From positions 5,394,001-5,458,000 of the forward strand of contig NZ_AP023287.1 of the NCBI RefSeq assembly GCF_014218295.1: a stretch of DNA of 64,000 nucleotides. The letters are read 5' to 3'. The DNA comes from Mycolicibacterium litorale. GTDB lineage: Bacteria > Actinomycetota > Actinomycetes > Mycobacteriales > Mycobacteriaceae. Under the pieces are notes generated by a model, which was given only the letters and a program-made list of their open reading frames with translations, was not told where the DNA came from and made no database searches. Shown here one piece after another: positions 16,475-25,469 of this stretch (position 1 is the stretch's first letter; each line of letters opens with the position of its first letter). A program made the position numbers and the translations under genes.

Positions 16475-19400
16475 GTGGATTTCCGGAAGCTGATCGAGTC
16501 GTGGCCGGTGTACCGGCAGCTCACCGGCGACGATGCGCTGGGCCGCGGCAAGGCCGCGCAGTCCAAGCGCTCGCTGACCCTGACGCCGCGCACCGCCGAG
16601 GCCGACCACGTCGCCCACTCGGTGTGCCCGTTCTGTGCGGTGGGCTGCGCGCAGAAGGTGTACGTCAAGGACGAGAAGGTCGTCCAGATCGAGGGCAACC
16701 CGGACAGCCCGATCTCCCGAGGGCGACTGTGCCCCAAGGGTTCCGCGAGCAAACAGCTGGTCACCGGTCCCCAGCGGCTGACCACGATCAAGTACCGGCC
16801 GCCGTACGCGACCGAATGGCAGGACCTCGACCTCGACACGGCGATGGACATGGTCGCCGATCGCCTGCTCGACGCGCGCGAGAAGGGCTGGCAGCAGTTC
16901 GACGCCGACCGCAACACGCTGCGCCGCACCATGGGGGTGGCGAGCCTGGGCGGGGCGACGCTCGACAACGAAGAGAACTACCTGATCAAGAAGCTGTTCA
17001 CGGCGCTGGGCGCGTTACAGATCGAGAACCAGGCGCGTATTTGACACAGCGCCACGGTTCCCGGTCTGGGAGCCTCCTTCGGTCGCGGCGGGGCGACGGA
17101 CTATCAGCAGGACCTCGTCAACTCGGACTTCATCGTCATCATGGGGTCCAACATGGCCGAGGCCCATCCGGTGGGGTTCCAGTGGGTGGTCGAGTCCAAG
17201 GCACGCGGCACCGAAGTCGTCCACATCGACCCGCGGTTCACCCGCACCAGCGCACTGGCCGACCGGCACGTGTCGCTGCGCGCCGGTAGCGACATCGCGT
17301 TCCTGGGCGGGGTGATCAACTACATCCTGTCCAACGAACTCGACTTCCGGGAGTACGTCACCGCCTACACCAACGCCTCGTTCCTGGTCGACGAACGCTT
17401 CTGCGACGCAGAGGATCTCGACGGTCTGTTCAGCGGGTACGACGACGCCACCGCCTCCTACGATCCGTCGACGTGGCAGTACGAACGCACGGATCAGGAG
17501 AAGGGCGGCGCGGAGGCCAAGGAGGAGAGCGCCGCCTACGAATCCGGCTCGGGTGGACCGCCGATCGAGGGTGGCGCCGGCGAGATCCCGCGCGACGAGA
17601 CACTGCAGCATCCACGCTGCGTCTACCAGGTCCTCAAGCGGCACTACGCCCGCTACACGCCGGAGATGGTGGAGCGGGTGTGCGGGGTGCCTGCCGAGCA
17701 GTTCCTCGAGGTGGCCCGCAAGTGGGCGGAGAACTCCGGCCGCGAGCGGACCGCGGCGCTGGTCTACAGCGTCGGCTGGACCCAGCACTCGATGGGTGCG
17801 CAGTTCATCCGCGCCGGCGCGATCATCCAGTTGCTGCTGGGCAACATCGGCCGCCCCGGCGGTGGTGTCTTCGCGCTGCGCGGCCACGCCAGCATCCAGG
17901 GCTCCACCGACGTGCCGACACTGTTCAACCTGCTGCCGGGTTACCTCGCCATGCCGAAGGCCGGCCATGAGTCGCTGGCCGACTACATCGACGACGTCAA
18001 GAGCCGTAATCAGAAAGGCTTCTGGCACAACGCCGACGCCTACATGGTGTCGCTGCTCAAGGAGTACTGGGGCGAGCACGCCACCGCCGACAACGACTTC
18101 TGCTTCGACTACCTGCCGCGCATCAACGGCGACCACGGCACCTACCGGACCGTGATGGACATGGTCGACGGGAAGGTGTTCGGCTACTTCCTGCTCGGCC
18201 AGAACCCGGCGGTCGGCTCGGCGCACGGCCGGTTGCAGCGTCTTGGCATGGCGAACCTGGACTGGCTGGTGGTCCGCGACCTGGTCGAGATCGAGAGCGC
18301 CACGTTCTGGAAGAACGGGCCCGAGGTGGAGACCGGTGAGATCACCCCGGAGACGTGCCGCACCGAGGTCTTCCTGTTCCCGGCCGCCTCCCACGTGGAG
18401 AAGGCGGGCACCTTCACCCAGACCCAGCGGATGCTGCAGTGGCGGGAGAAGGCCGTCGAACCGCCGGGCGACGCCCGCTCGGAGCTGTGGTTCTTCTACC
18501 ACCTGGGTCGCATCCTGCGCGAGAAGCTGGCCGGATCCACCGAGGAACGCGACCGGCCGCTGCTCGAATTGTCCTGGGATTACGAGATGGAGGGTGACGA
18601 GCCGTCCGGCGCGGACGTGCTGCGGCGGATGAGCGGTGTCGATCTGACGACCGGCCGGGCCGTCGACAACTACATGTCGCTCAAGGCCGACGGCAGCACC
18701 ATGTGCGGATGCTGGATCTACAGCGGTGTGTACGCCGACGAGGTCAACCAGGCGGCGCGGCGCAAACCGCACACCGAGCAGGGCCCCTACGACAACGAGT
18801 GGGGCTGGACCTGGCCGATGAACCGCCGCGTACTCTACAACCGCGCGTCGGCGGACCCGCAGGGCCGGCCGTGGAGTGAGCGTAAGAAGCTCGTCTGGTG
18901 GGACCCAGAGATGGGGGCCAACGGCGAGTGGACCGGCTACGACATCCCGGACTTCGAGAAGCACAAGCCGCCGGACTACCGGCCCGGCCCCGACGCCGTC
19001 GGGGTGGCGGCGCTGCACGGGGACGACCCGTTCATCATGCAGGCCGACGGTAAGGGCTGGCTGTTCGCCCCGAGCGGGGTGGCGGACGGCCCGCTGCCCA
19101 CGCACTACGAACCGCACGAGTCGCCGGTGCGCAACCCGCTGTACGCGCAGCAAGGCAATCCGGCGCGCAAAGTGTATGGGCGAGCGGACAATCCGTCGAA
19201 CCCGTCACCGCCCGAGCTGCACGGTGAGGTGTTCCCGTACGTGTTCACCGCCGCTCGGCTCACCGAGCACCACACCGCGGGCGGGATGAGCCGCCAACTC
19301 CCCTACCTGGCGGAACTGCAGCCCGCGCTGTTCGTGGAGGTCTCGCCCCAGCTGGCGGCCGAACGCGGCCTGACCCACATGGAGTGGGCACACGTGATCA

Positions 19401-19750
19401 CCAGCCGCGCGGCCGTGGACGCCCGAGTCTTCGTCACCGACCGGATGCGGCCGCTGCGGATCGACGACCACGTGGTGCACCAGATCTGGATGCCCTACCA
19501 CTGGGGCAACGCGGGGCTGATCGACGGCGACGTGGTCAACGACCTGCTGGGCGTGGTCGCCGATCCGAACGTGTTCATCCAGGAGAGCAAGGTCGCGACC
19601 TGCGACATCCAGCCGGGCCGGCGTCCCCGTGGGCCCGCGCTGCTGGAGTACGTCGCGATGTACCGGCAGCGGGCGGGGATCACCGTCGATACCGGCACCG
19701 ACCTCGACACGACGAAACCGTCGACCGACCACACCGAGGAAACGCCATGA
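16475..19750 (+). CDS. fdhA: Formate dehydrogenase alpha subunit, selenoprotein (in-frame UGA = Sec190)
   Basis: A 1091-residue molybdopterin/tungstopterin enzyme that oxidises formate to CO2. The 4Fe-4S motif CPFCAVGC (Cys51, 54, 58) with Cys86 lies at the N-terminus. At 17042-17044 a TGA interrupts the frame exactly where family members have Sec: the flanks QARI-U-HSATV and later FGRGGAT match the E. coli FDH-N/H context. The same frame continues without interruption to 19750. A GGTCT-loop hairpin follows the TGA at bacterial SECIS spacing, and the Sec machinery lies 2.3 kb upstream. The GTG start follows AGGAGG. There is no Tat signal (no RR motif), unlike FdnG, so the subunit is probably cytoplasmic. 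The stop overlaps fdhB by 4 bp. Confidence 0.95.
17042..17080 (+). promoter_or_regulatory. Bacterial SECIS element with its UGA codon
   Basis: The UGA (17042-17044) is followed after 18 nt by GGTCT (17063-17067) in the apical loop of a hairpin. The stem is TCCC/GGGA (17059-17062 with 17068-17071), extended by GG/CC across a U at 17058. The 18-nt spacing, the GGUCU loop and the U at the bulge position match the E. coli fdnG/fdhF SECIS as I know it. SelB binds this hairpin to insert Sec. The lower helix is not obvious by eye. Confidence 0.9.
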
Positions 19751-20646
19751 GCGACAACAGCTTCTACGGTCCGCTCGAGGATCCGGCCGGTAACGCTGGC
19801 TACTCGGAGCACCCCGAGCGGGTCGGGTTCTTCACCGACACCTCGGTGTGCATCGGATGCAAGGCCTGTGAGGTCGCTTGCAAGGAGTGGAACGACGTGC
19901 CCGTCTCAGGAGATGGGGACGGATTCAACCTGCTGGGCATGTCATTCGACAACACCGGCAACCTCGGGGCGAACTCGTGGCGGCACGTGGCGTTCATCGA
20001 GCAACCCGCCAAAGAGCCTGCGGTCGACCTGGGGATGCCCGGTGTCACCGGCGCCGGCATCGACATGGTGGGCGAGCGGCCCGACTTCCGGTGGCTGATG
20101 GCGTCCGATGTCTGCAAGCACTGTACGCATGCGGGCTGTCTCGACGTGTGCCCGACGGGCGCGCTGTTCCGTACCGAGTTCTCCACCGTCGTTGTGCAGC
20201 AGGACATCTGCAACGGCTGCGGCTACTGCGTGTCGGGCTGTCCCTACGGGGTGATCGAGCGCCGCGAGGGTGACGGCAGGGCGTGGAAGTGCACGCTGTG
20301 CTACGACCGGTTGCACGACGGCCTGGAGCCGGCGTGCGCGAAGGCGTGCCCGACCGACTCCATCCAGTTCGGCCCCCTCGACGAACTACGGGAGCGGGCG
20401 GCGCGGAGGGTGGAGCAGCTGCACGAGCGCGGGGCGACCGAGGCCCGGCTCTACGGCCACGACCCCGACGACGGGGTGGGCGGCGACGGCGCGTTCTTCC
20501 TGTTGCTCGACGAACCGGAAGTGTATGGCCTGCCGCCGGATCCGGTGGTGCCGACGCGCGATGCCGGCGCGATGTGGCGATACGCCGGGATGGCGGCGTC
20601 GGCGTTGGTCGGCGTCGCTGTGTCGGCATTCGTGGGGCGGCGATGA
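19747..20646 (+). CDS. fdhB: Formate dehydrogenase beta subunit (4x[4Fe-4S] ferredoxin-like)
   Basis: A 299-residue electron-transfer subunit with four cysteine clusters: CIGCKACEVAC (Cys35 onward), CKHCTHAGCLDVCPTGA, CNGCGYCVSGCPYG, and CTLCYDRL followed by CAKACP. It passes electrons from the Mo/W-Sec site towards the membrane subunit. A single C-terminal hydrophobic helix (YAGMAASALVGVAVSAFVG) can anchor it, as in FdnH. It overlaps both neighbours by 4 bp (ATGA), so the three subunits are translated in series. Confidence 0.93.
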   Translation: MSDNSFYGPLEDPAGNAGYSEHPERVGFFTDTSVCIGCKACEVACKEWNDVPVSGDGDGFNLLGMSFDNTGNLGANSWRHVAFIEQPAKEPAVDLGMPGVTGAGIDMVGERPDFRWLMASDVCKHCTHAGCLDVCPTGALFRTEFSTVVVQQDICNGCGYCVSGCPYGVIERREGDGRAWKCTLCYDRLHDGLEPACAKACPTDSIQFGPLDELRERAARRVEQLHERGATEARLYGHDPDDGVGGDGAFFLLLDEPEVYGLPPDPVVPTRDAGAMWRYAGMAASALVGVAVSAFVGRR

Positions 20647-21674
20647 AAGAGCAGCTGAACGTCCCGCGCGCGGAGTTCCAGTCCTACTACGGACGTCAGA
20701 TCCTCAAGACGCCGGTGTGGAACTGGATGATCGCGGCGTACCTGTTCGCCGGCGGGCTGTCGGCCGGGTCGGCGCTGCTTGGCGCGGGGGCCGACCTGAC
20801 GGGCCGGCCTCAGCTGCGCAAGGTGTCGCGGGTCGGATCGCTGGTGAGTCTGGTGGCGAGCATGTACTTCCTGATCGGCGACCTCGGTCGGCCCGAGCGG
20901 TTCCACCACATGCTGCGGGTGGCCAAACCGAGTTCGCCGATGAGCATGGGCACGTGGATCCTCGGCGCCTACGGTCCGGGAGCCGGAGTGGCCGCGGTCG
21001 CGGAGCTGATGCCCGCCCGCATGCGCCGGACCCGGCCGGGGCGGCTGCTGGCCGCGGCGGCCCGGCCTGCGGGGCTCGAAGCGGCCGCGGTCGCGCCGGG
21101 GGTGGCGTCCTACACCGCGGTGCTGTTGTCGCACACCGCGGTTCCCGCCTGGCACGACGCGCACCCCTACCTGCCGTTCGTCTTCACCGGGTCGGCGGCG
21201 GCCAGCGGCGGCGGGCTGGGCATGCTGCTGGCTCCGATGGCGGAGTCGGGCCCGGCGCGACGGATGGCGGTCGCGGGCGCGGCACTCGAGGTGGCGGCGT
21301 CGCGGACGATGGAGCGCCGGATCGGGTTCGTCGGGCAGGCCTACACCAGCGGCCGGGCGCACCGGTTGCGGCAGTGGTCGGAGATCCTCACGGTCGGCGG
21401 GGCCGCCGGAGCGGTGCTCGGCCGCCACCGGGCGGTGGTCGCCGTGTCCGGCGCGGCGCTGCTCGCCGGTAGCGCACTGCAGCGGTTCGGGGTGTTCGAG
21501 GCCGGTGTCGAGTCGACGAAGGACCCGAAATACGTCGTGGTGCCGCAACGTGCGCGGCTCGCCGCCGGTGAGCAGGCGCGCGGCGACGCACCGGGGACGC
21601 AGTTCCCCCGGTTCACCGCGACCGTGCGGCGGGCGCGTACCGCAGCGGCCCGCACCCTGACGCGGACGCGCTGA
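20643..21674 (+). CDS. NrfD/PsrC-type membrane subunit of formate dehydrogenase
   Basis: A 343-residue polytopic membrane protein. The segments TPVWNWMIAAYLFAGGLSAG, FLIGDLGRPERFHHMLRV and SPMSMGTWILGAYG are typical of the NrfD/PsrC family. It passes electrons to quinone without haem b, so this enzyme uses an NrfD-type anchor in place of the cytochrome b556 subunit FdnI. It ends in an Arg-rich tail. A 4-bp overlap with fdhB supports a three-subunit operon. I see no fdhD or fdhE in the window. Confidence 0.85.
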   Translation: MKEQLNVPRAEFQSYYGRQILKTPVWNWMIAAYLFAGGLSAGSALLGAGADLTGRPQLRKVSRVGSLVSLVASMYFLIGDLGRPERFHHMLRVAKPSSPMSMGTWILGAYGPGAGVAAVAELMPARMRRTRPGRLLAAAARPAGLEAAAVAPGVASYTAVLLSHTAVPAWHDAHPYLPFVFTGSAAASGGGLGMLLAPMAESGPARRMAVAGAALEVAASRTMERRIGFVGQAYTSGRAHRLRQWSEILTVGGAAGAVLGRHRAVVAVSGAALLAGSALQRFGVFEAGVESTKDPKYVVVPQRARLAAGEQARGDAPGTQFPRFTATVRRARTAAARTLTRTR

Positions 21675-21677
21675 CCG

Positions 21678-22388
21678 TCACAGGTGGGTGGCGGCGAATC
21701 CCGCACCGGCAGCGACCATCCCGTTGAACGGATACGAGCCGTGGGCGGTCGTGTTGCCGCCGGGCCCGCAGACCGGGTCACCGGGTGCGCACAGTTCGAT
21801 GGTCCTGGCCGAGTACAACGGTCCGGTCACCACGGGCGGCATCGCGTACTTCTGCAGGAACGGGCCCGACGGCTTGCCGAGCAGCACGACGGCCGCGACG
21901 TTGTCGGCGACGTCCGGGGCGAGCGGCGGCGGCATCGGGGCGGGCGTCACACCCTGCGGCACCGCGTCTCCGGTCACGAATCCCGACACCATCGCCCCCT
22001 GCGAGAAGCCGCCCAGCACGAGGCGCGTGTTGGGGCAGATCACCGACATGACCTGCACCCGATTCGACGCGTCGCGGATACCGTCGACCACCGTCCGCGG
22101 GAAGTCCGGGCTGGTGAAGTCCTGGCTGGCCGGATAGTTCACCGCGTACACGCCCAGTGTCCGCCAGCCGATCTGGGACCGCAGCGAGTCGACGAAGGCC
22201 TGCCCCGTCCCGCCGACGCCCGGCGGTTCGGCGGTGCCGCGGGCGAAGATCACCTCGACGTCAGGACACGGTTGCGCCGACGCCGGGGCCACCGCACCCC
22301 CGGCCAGTCCCGCGCACGTGAGCGCCAGCGCCGCCCCGGTTCCCTGCACCAGTCGGCCCGCGGCCTTCCACGTCGCGATGACGTTCAT
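21678..22388 (-). CDS. Cutinase family esterase (CULP-like), secreted
   Basis: A 236-residue alpha/beta hydrolase with a Sec signal peptide (LALTCAGLAGGAVAPASA). The catalytic Ser is in GGFSQGA, the Asp in CAPGDPVC and the His in TTAHGSY. Paired cysteines near the N-terminus (QPCPDV) and at VICPN fit the conserved cutinase disulfide. Mycobacterial cutinase-like proteins hydrolyse lipid or polyester esters at or outside the envelope. The start at MNVIATWK puts the signal at the N-terminus. It is convergent with the formate dehydrogenase operon. Confidence 0.9.
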   Translation of the reverse strand: MNVIATWKAAGRLVQGTGAALALTCAGLAGGAVAPASAQPCPDVEVIFARGTAEPPGVGGTGQAFVDSLRSQIGWRTLGVYAVNYPASQDFTSPDFPRTVVDGIRDASNRVQVMSVICPNTRLVLGGFSQGAMVSGFVTGDAVPQGVTPAPMPPPLAPDVADNVAAVVLLGKPSGPFLQKYAMPPVVTGPLYSARTIELCAPGDPVCGPGGNTTAHGSYPFNGMVAAGAGFAATHL

Positions 22389-22496
22389 CCCACCCCCACA
22401 GTCGCGTCCCACCCCGACCCGGGATCCGATGCTAATACCGCCGTCACCGACGGCGCCTAGACTCCTGCTCCGGCGAGCAGTGTGGGAAGGAGACCC

Positions 22497-23516
22497 GTGG
22501 CGGCTATCCCGGTCATCGCGTTGACCGGCTATCTGGGTGCAGGCAAGACCAGCCTGCTCAACCATGTGCTGCGGGCGCCCGACGCCCGGATCGGCGTGGT
22601 CATCAACGACTTCGGGGAACTCAACGTCGACGCCGCGCTGGTGACCGGCCAGGTCGACGAGCCGGCGTCCATCGCCGGGGGCTGCATCTGCTGCCTGCCC
22701 GACGAGGGCGGTCTGGACGCGGCGCTGGAGAAACTCGCCGACCCGAAACTCGGGCTCGACGCCATCATCGTGGAGGCCAGCGGTCTGGCCGACCCCGTCG
22801 CGGTGGCGAAGATCATCCGTTTCAGCGGGGTGGACCGGGTGCGCCCCGGCGGCGTCGTCGACGTCATCGACGCCGCGATGCACTTCGACACCGTCGACCG
22901 GGGCGGGGCACCGCCCGCCCGCTACGCGGCGGCCTCGCTGGTGGTGGTCAACAAACTGGACCAGATCCCCGACGGCGAGCGGGCCGCCGCCCTCGAACGG
23001 ATCGAGAGCCGCGTGCGCGAACGCCACCCGGAGGCCCACATCGTCGGCGCCGTCGGCGGCCGGGTCGATCCGGCCCTGCTCTACGACGTCGCCGACGCCG
23101 GCGCCGACCCGGGGCAGCTGTCGTTCCGCGAACTGCTCATCGGCCAGGACACCGACGACCACGCCCACCATCACGTGCACGCGGTGTCGGTGACGGCGAC
23201 CAGCGCCGGGTGCATCGATCCCGGTGCGCTCTTCGACCTGCTCGAGAACCCGCCGGCCGGGGTGTACCGGCTCAAGGGCACGGTGTCCGTCCGGTACCGG
23301 GACCGGGTGCGGCCCTACGTCGTGCACGTCGTCGGACCGTCCGTGCACGTCGCCTCGGGGAGCTCGGGCGCGGGGAACTGCCTGGTGGCGATCGGGACCG
23401 ACTTCGACGTCGACGAGGTCCGGGCGCGTATGGACGCCGCGTTGCGTCCGTCCGACGGTCCGGTGCCGACGGCCGGCTTGCGGCGCCTGCAGCGGTACCG
23501 CCGGCTCAGTGTCTGA
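22497..23516 (+). CDS. CobW/COG0523 G3E GTPase, putative metallochaperone
   Basis: A 339-residue GTPase. Walker A GYLGAGKTS lies at residues 10-18, the COG0523 metal motif GGCICCLPDE (CxCC) near 62, and NKLDQ is the G4 motif. A His-rich patch (DDHAHHHVHAV) in the linker is typical of zinc or cobalt chaperones of this family. I chose the GTG at 22497 because GAAGGAGA precedes it; a GTG at 22482 is in frame. TAGACT at 22458-22463 could be its -10 box. The client protein is unknown; the nitrile hydratase-like enzyme at 45-47 kb needs metal but is not adjacent. Confidence 0.88.
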   Translation: MAAIPVIALTGYLGAGKTSLLNHVLRAPDARIGVVINDFGELNVDAALVTGQVDEPASIAGGCICCLPDEGGLDAALEKLADPKLGLDAIIVEASGLADPVAVAKIIRFSGVDRVRPGGVVDVIDAAMHFDTVDRGGAPPARYAAASLVVVNKLDQIPDGERAAALERIESRVRERHPEAHIVGAVGGRVDPALLYDVADAGADPGQLSFRELLIGQDTDDHAHHHVHAVSVTATSAGCIDPGALFDLLENPPAGVYRLKGTVSVRYRDRVRPYVVHVVGPSVHVASGSSGAGNCLVAIGTDFDVDEVRARMDAALRPSDGPVPTAGLRRLQRYRRLSV

Positions 23517-23529
23517 CGGCCGGGCCCGG

Positions 23530-24045
23530 CTAGCTGCCGCTGCCGCCGACCTCCGCGGGCAGCGGCGGCCCGAGCGGTTTGGTCGGCGTGGTCGTCGTGG
23601 GCGCGGCCGGGGTGGTGGGCGCGGCCGGGGCGGCGGGCGCGGCCGGGCCGTGGAACTCCAGCATCGTCTCCTCGCGGACGACGTCGTCGCCGATCGTGAT
23701 GGTCAGCGCCTCCGCGGTCACGGTGTAGGTGGCGGCGTCGTTCTCGGCGACGAACTCACCGTCGCCCTCGGCGGTCGCCTCGGTGATCAACCTGGCGCCG
23801 TCGCGCACCCGCACCCCGCGGTACTGGTACTGCCCGTCGGGTGACTTGCACACCGCGACGCGCGAGCTGTCGGTTCTGCCGTAGGCCACCGCGGTGCTGG
23901 GGGCCGCGCAGCGCGCGGTCGAATCGATGAACCCCTGCGCGTCGGAGGCGGGTGCGGCCGCCGCGGGCAGCGTGCCGACCGTCAGCAGCGCCGACCCCGC
24001 CGCGAAGGCGACGGACCAACGGATGAGCGAACTGGAGCTGGGCAT
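23530..24045 (-). CDS. Secreted protein with Ala/Pro/Thr-rich tail, unknown function
   Basis: A 171-residue product with an N-terminal signal peptide (SVAFAAGSALLTVGTLPAAAAP). A compact mature domain contains two cysteines (STARCAAPS, VAVCKSPDGQYQYRG), and a low-complexity tail (APAAPTTPAAPTTTTPTKP) is typical of cell-wall-associated mycobacterial proteins. No enzyme motif is seen. The ATG at 24045 fits the signal peptide better than the GTG at 24063. Confidence 0.7.
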   Translation of the reverse strand: MPSSSSLIRWSVAFAAGSALLTVGTLPAAAAPASDAQGFIDSTARCAAPSTAVAYGRTDSSRVAVCKSPDGQYQYRGVRVRDGARLITEATAEGDGEFVAENDAATYTVTAEALTITIGDDVVREETMLEFHGPAAPAAPAAPTTPAAPTTTTPTKPLGPPLPAEVGGSGS

Positions 24046-24110
24046 CACCGTCCACTCGACCACGTCCCGGCGGTGAGTGCGAGCGTCGACACCGAGTCAC
24101 TACGGATTCG

Positions 24111-24728
24111 TTAGGTCCCCGAGACAGTCATGGTGCGGCCGGCGGCGCGGATCGCGAAGTAGATGACCGTGGTCGTGACGACGAACACTGGCCAGCCCAT
24201 CGCCAGCCGCGCCACCGCCAGCAGACCTTCGCGGTCGGCGTCGTACAGGTGGTACTGCACGAGGAAACGCGTCCAGGACACGGCGGCCATCATCAGCGTG
24301 GCGCCGTCGAAGATCCGGCGCACCCGTCGGACGTGACGCCACGAGCCGTCCCGGCCGGTGAACCACGCCCACATCACCCCGACGACGGGCCTGCGGATGA
24401 GCACCGACAGCGTGAACACCACGGCCAGGCCCAGGTACATCCAGATGCCGGGCAGGTAGAAATCCTTGCTCCTGCCGGTGAACCATGCGACCCCCGCGCA
24501 CAGCGCCACCGCCGCGAAACCCAGTACCGCCGGCCGCAGCGACTCACCGCTCAGCAGCCGCCAGGCGAAGATCGCGGCCGCCGCGGTCACCGCGGCGACG
24601 ATCGCCGGCACCAGCCCGAACAGCGCCGAGGTGGGGGCGAAGGTGGCGACCGGCAGCGCGGTCGAGACGAGCCCCCGGATCCCGCCCGCGCGGGCGAACA
24701 GACTCTGTGCGTCGTCCGTCCCGAGCAT
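24111..24728 (-). CDS. DUF3159 family membrane protein
   Basis: A 205-residue membrane protein with five to six hydrophobic helices. The segments GLVPAIVAAVTAAAAIFAWRL and FYLPGIWMYLGLAVVFTLSVLIRRPVVG match my recollection of DUF3159, a family common in mycobacteria with no known function. The start at MLGTDDAQS puts a short soluble N-terminus before the first helix. It is divergent from the TVP38-like gene, with 47 bp between them. Confidence 0.75.
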   Translation of the reverse strand: MLGTDDAQSLFARAGGIRGLVSTALPVATFAPTSALFGLVPAIVAAVTAAAAIFAWRLLSGESLRPAVLGFAAVALCAGVAWFTGRSKDFYLPGIWMYLGLAVVFTLSVLIRRPVVGVMWAWFTGRDGSWRHVRRVRRIFDGATLMMAAVSWTRFLVQYHLYDADREGLLAVARLAMGWPVFVVTTTVIYFAIRAAGRTMTVSGT

Positions 24729-24775
24729 GGCCCGACGGTACCTGTGCGAGGCCGCTGCGGCAGGATCACGGCGAC

Positions 24776-25459
24776 ATGACCGAATCAGACGGTGCGCCGG
24801 TCCCCCGGCGGCGCCACATCGTGCGGCTGGCCGTCTTCGCGCTGGTGGTATTCGGTCTGTTCTACCTCGTGACGGTCGAGCGGGTGATCGACGTCGACGA
24901 CGTTCGCGAGGCGGTGGGAGCGACCGGCCCCGCCGCGCCACTGGCCTACGTCGTCGTGTCGGCGGTCCTCGGCGCGCTGTTCGTGCCGGGGCCGCTGCTG
25001 GCCGGCGGCAGCGGTTTCCTGTTCGGGCCGGTGCTCGGCACGTTCGTCACGCTGGGCGCGACGGTCGGCACCGCGGTCGTCGCCAGCCTCGTCGGCAGGC
25101 GGGCCGGCCGCGACAGCGCCCGGGCCCTGCTCGGTCCGGAGCGCGCCGACGCACTCGACGCCCGGATCCAGCGGCACGGACTGTGGGCCGTGGTGGGCCA
25201 GCGCTTCGTCCCCGGCATCTCCGACGCGCTGGCCTCGTATGCGTTCGGCGCGTTCGGCGTTCCGCTGTGGCAGATGGCCGTCGGGGCGTTCATCGGATCG
25301 GTGCCGCGCGCGTTCGTCTACACCGCACTCGGCGCGTCCATCGGCGACCTGTCGTCGCCGTTGGCGTACACCGCGATCGGCATCTGGTGCGTCACCGCGG
25401 TCGTCGGCGCGTTCGCCGCCCACCGCGGTTACCGGCGGTGGCGACGGGACCGGCCGTAG
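24776..25459 (+). CDS. TVP38/TMEM64 (DedA-like) membrane protein
   Basis: A 227-residue protein with a first transmembrane helix, a long central SNARE-assoc/VTT region and further helices. The conserved core includes FVPGPLLAGGSGFLFGP and GQRFVPGISDALASYAFG, where the reentrant-loop Pro and Arg residues sit. Proteins of this family take part in lipid flipping across membranes. It is followed after 10 bp by the LigD-type polymerase gene, which looks like simple adjacency. Confidence 0.85.
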   Translation: MTESDGAPVPRRRHIVRLAVFALVVFGLFYLVTVERVIDVDDVREAVGATGPAAPLAYVVVSAVLGALFVPGPLLAGGSGFLFGPVLGTFVTLGATVGTAVVASLVGRRAGRDSARALLGPERADALDARIQRHGLWAVVGQRFVPGISDALASYAFGAFGVPLWQMAVGAFIGSVPRAFVYTALGASIGDLSSPLAYTAIGIWCVTAVVGAFAAHRGYRRWRRDRP

Positions 25460-25469
25460 AGTCGGACGG

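Noticed and set aside
17042..17044. TGA in the formate dehydrogenase frame read as a nonsense mutation or sequencing error
   Set aside because: The codon falls exactly at the known Sec position, the frame continues without stops for 902 codons, a SECIS hairpin follows and selA/B/C/D are nearby.
17015..19153. Long minus-strand ORF (712 codons) opposite fdhA
   Set aside because: Antisense shadow of a high-GC gene; its composition is His/Val/Arg-rich and no family motif is visible.
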